A stretch of DNA of 64,000 bases from Mycobacterium angelicum (GTDB taxonomy: Bacteria; Actinomycetota; Actinomycetes; Mycobacteriales; Mycobacteriaceae): the NCBI RefSeq assembly GCF_002086155.1, contig NZ_MVHE01000023.1, forward strand, positions 1 to 64,000, written 5' to 3'. Each line of letters opens with the position of its first letter. Position 1 is the stretch's first letter. Below, one piece after another: positions 63,901 to 64,000 of the stretch. The notes under the pieces were generated by a model. The model made no database searches, was not told where the DNA came from, and worked only from the letters and a program-made list of their open reading frames with translations. Both the position numbers and the translations under genes were made by a program.

Positions 63901-64000
63901 CGAAGCCCACACCATGATCGACCGGCTGGCGGCAGTACCCACCGACAACGGTCTGGGTGTGCGCGACATCGTGGTCTTGCGGCTGCGCGTGCTGCAGGCG
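60938..64000 (+). CDS. Zinc ribbon-cyclase-ATPase regulator (partial at window end)
   Basis: The frame is open from ATG 60938 to the last base (1021 codons). In order it shows a small zinc ribbon (CRTC and CHGC, residues 7-24), a class III nucleotidyl-cyclase homology domain (about 38-215) with metal Asp46 and Asp90, a NACHT/AAA-type ATPase with Walker A GPAGVGKT (262-269) and Walker B FVVED (382-386), then a helical TPR-like region. The purine-specifying Lys and Asp are Gln86 and Thr159, and the transition-state Asn is Gly166, so cyclase activity is doubtful or altered. Related mycobacterial proteins (Rv0386, Rv1358) end in a LuxR helix-turn-helix, outside this window. Confidence 0.88.
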   Translation, partial: MTAVLVCRTCGIEPVENARFCHGCGSPITQNDTPAEYKQVTVLFADVVRSMDMATAVGPERWREIMAELVTRSAAVVQRYGGTLDQFTGDGIMAVFGAPAALEDHALRACLTALGVQDQAKDLAVDIARRDGVDLRLRVGLNSGQVVAGKIGSAGLRYTAIGVQVGMAQRMESVAPPGAVMLSESTARLVEGAAVLGEPQLVRIKGNDEGVPARQLLSVPGRLEGAAGSHSRLVGREWEVSALTAMLDRSIGGRGSVVSVAGPAGVGKTRLVREGMQLAKSRGVEVFTTFCESHASDVSFRVLARLLRAFGHLRGLDDEAARAQLRAQVPDADPQDVLLLDELLGIAEPGVQLPKIDPDARRRRLTALINAAQLARREPAVFVVEDAHWIDEVSESLLVDLFAVIPQTRSMVLVTYRPDYQGALGRVADAQTIALTALSDSDTSTLVTELLGTDPSVDQIGAVITERAAGNPFFAEEIIREFAERGVLEGQRGSYTCNTDVDEIRVPATVQATIAARIDRLGPAAKHTLSAAAVIGPRFSADLLSSLGIDAAVEELIAAELVDQVRFTPRAEYAFRHNLIHAVAYESQLKSDRATMHRRLASAIEAREPQLADQNAALIAEHLEVAGDLEVAYGWHMRAGAWAARRDINAARLSWERAIRIADALPIEHPNLAAIRIAPRTMQCGLAFVARADVAGARLDELRKLCTAAADKPSLAIGMAGLVMHHAYQARTREAARLGSEAMALIESIGDPNLTVGLSFAGIYAKAMNNEWGETLRWSQRVIELADGNPAKGKVIFGSPLALALTTRAIARYWLGQSDWRDDLQQALSMARRADHMSYATVVSYVYFMGIPVGALRADDDALREIEDALQIAERSSDDLALAFARMTLGVALAERPSESERQRGQAVLTEVAETFQRHGHNLGELPLVNVYLARELARGGDHDRAIPSMRAAVEKLIPDGQLLAWAVPAIGVLVDTLLERGGEGDVAEAHTMIDRLAAVPTDNGLGVRDIVVLRLRVLQA

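Overview
The window is a chromosomal segment of a slow-growing Mycobacterium. It is GC-rich, it carries genus-specific families (a PPE protein with MPTR repeats, a 13E12/HNH protein, a WS/DGAT acyltransferase, LprG/LprF lipoproteins, a Pks18-type chalcone synthase-like enzyme and mIHF), and its gene order, read backwards, follows the M. tuberculosis H37Rv stretch from about Rv1425 to Rv1367c as I remember it. The PPE-MPTR gene argues for a M. kansasii/marinum/gordonae-like slow grower rather than the M. avium group or a rapid grower. I could run no database search, so orthologue names rest on recalled sequence, length and neighbourhood. I see no rRNA, tRNA, CRISPR array or intact insertion sequence.

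Layout. 1-509: end of a 13E12/HNH protein. 526-6825: WS/DGAT acyltransferase, then uvrC-rapZ-cuvA-whiA, coupled by 4- to 10-base overlaps. 6889-7814: tandem pair of small secreted ricin-B-like lectins. 8188-12510: accessory block with a sulfotransferase, an MFS exporter with a C-terminal winged helix, and an EspC-like gene beside a frameshifted type VII-like gene. 12640-15560: riboflavin genes ribE, ribBA, ribH and a PH-domain membrane protein. 15646-17903: lprG-p55 lipid export operon. 17900-21956: ribD, rpe, rsmB, fmt. 22131-24517: two paralogous methyltransferases flanking a MarR regulator. 24524-29203: priA, a membrane protein, lipI, lipH. 29211-33185: AraC regulator, cyp132 and a Baeyer-Villiger-type monooxygenase. 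33182-37436: accessory block with a hydrolase-SRPBCC fusion, the PPE-MPTR gene and a flavin-reductase-fold protein. 37437-41391: mihF-gmk-rpoZ-coaBC-metK. 41828-42238: an HTH-TOBE regulator. 42226-50897: the pyr operon (pyrR-pyrB-pyrC-membrane protein-carA-carB-pyrF) with a PyrR-binding leader. 51223-57857: a small ORF, a methyltransferase, two sulfotransferases, pks18, a cytochrome b5-desaturase and lprF. 58133-64000: a beta-lactamase-fold esterase, an FAD monooxygenase and the first 1021 codons of a cyclase-ATPase regulator.

How the genes work together. The core is housekeeping: pyrimidine, riboflavin, SAM, CoA and GTP supply, DNA repair, formyl-Met-tRNA and rRNA methylation. Nearly every junction in these operons is an ATGA or GTGA overlap, which implies translational coupling. 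Between core blocks sit lipid and envelope modules (WS/DGAT, LprG-P55, LipI/LipH, Cyp132 with its monooxygenase, desaturase-Pks18-sulfotransferases) and species-variable insertions. The best candidates for new biology are the desaturase-type III PKS-double sulfotransferase operon, the FAD monooxygenase-cyclase pair whose cyclase lacks several canonical residues, the duplicated lectin pair, and the twin methyltransferases that share an unusual leader. I do not see a clearly novel defence or secretion system.
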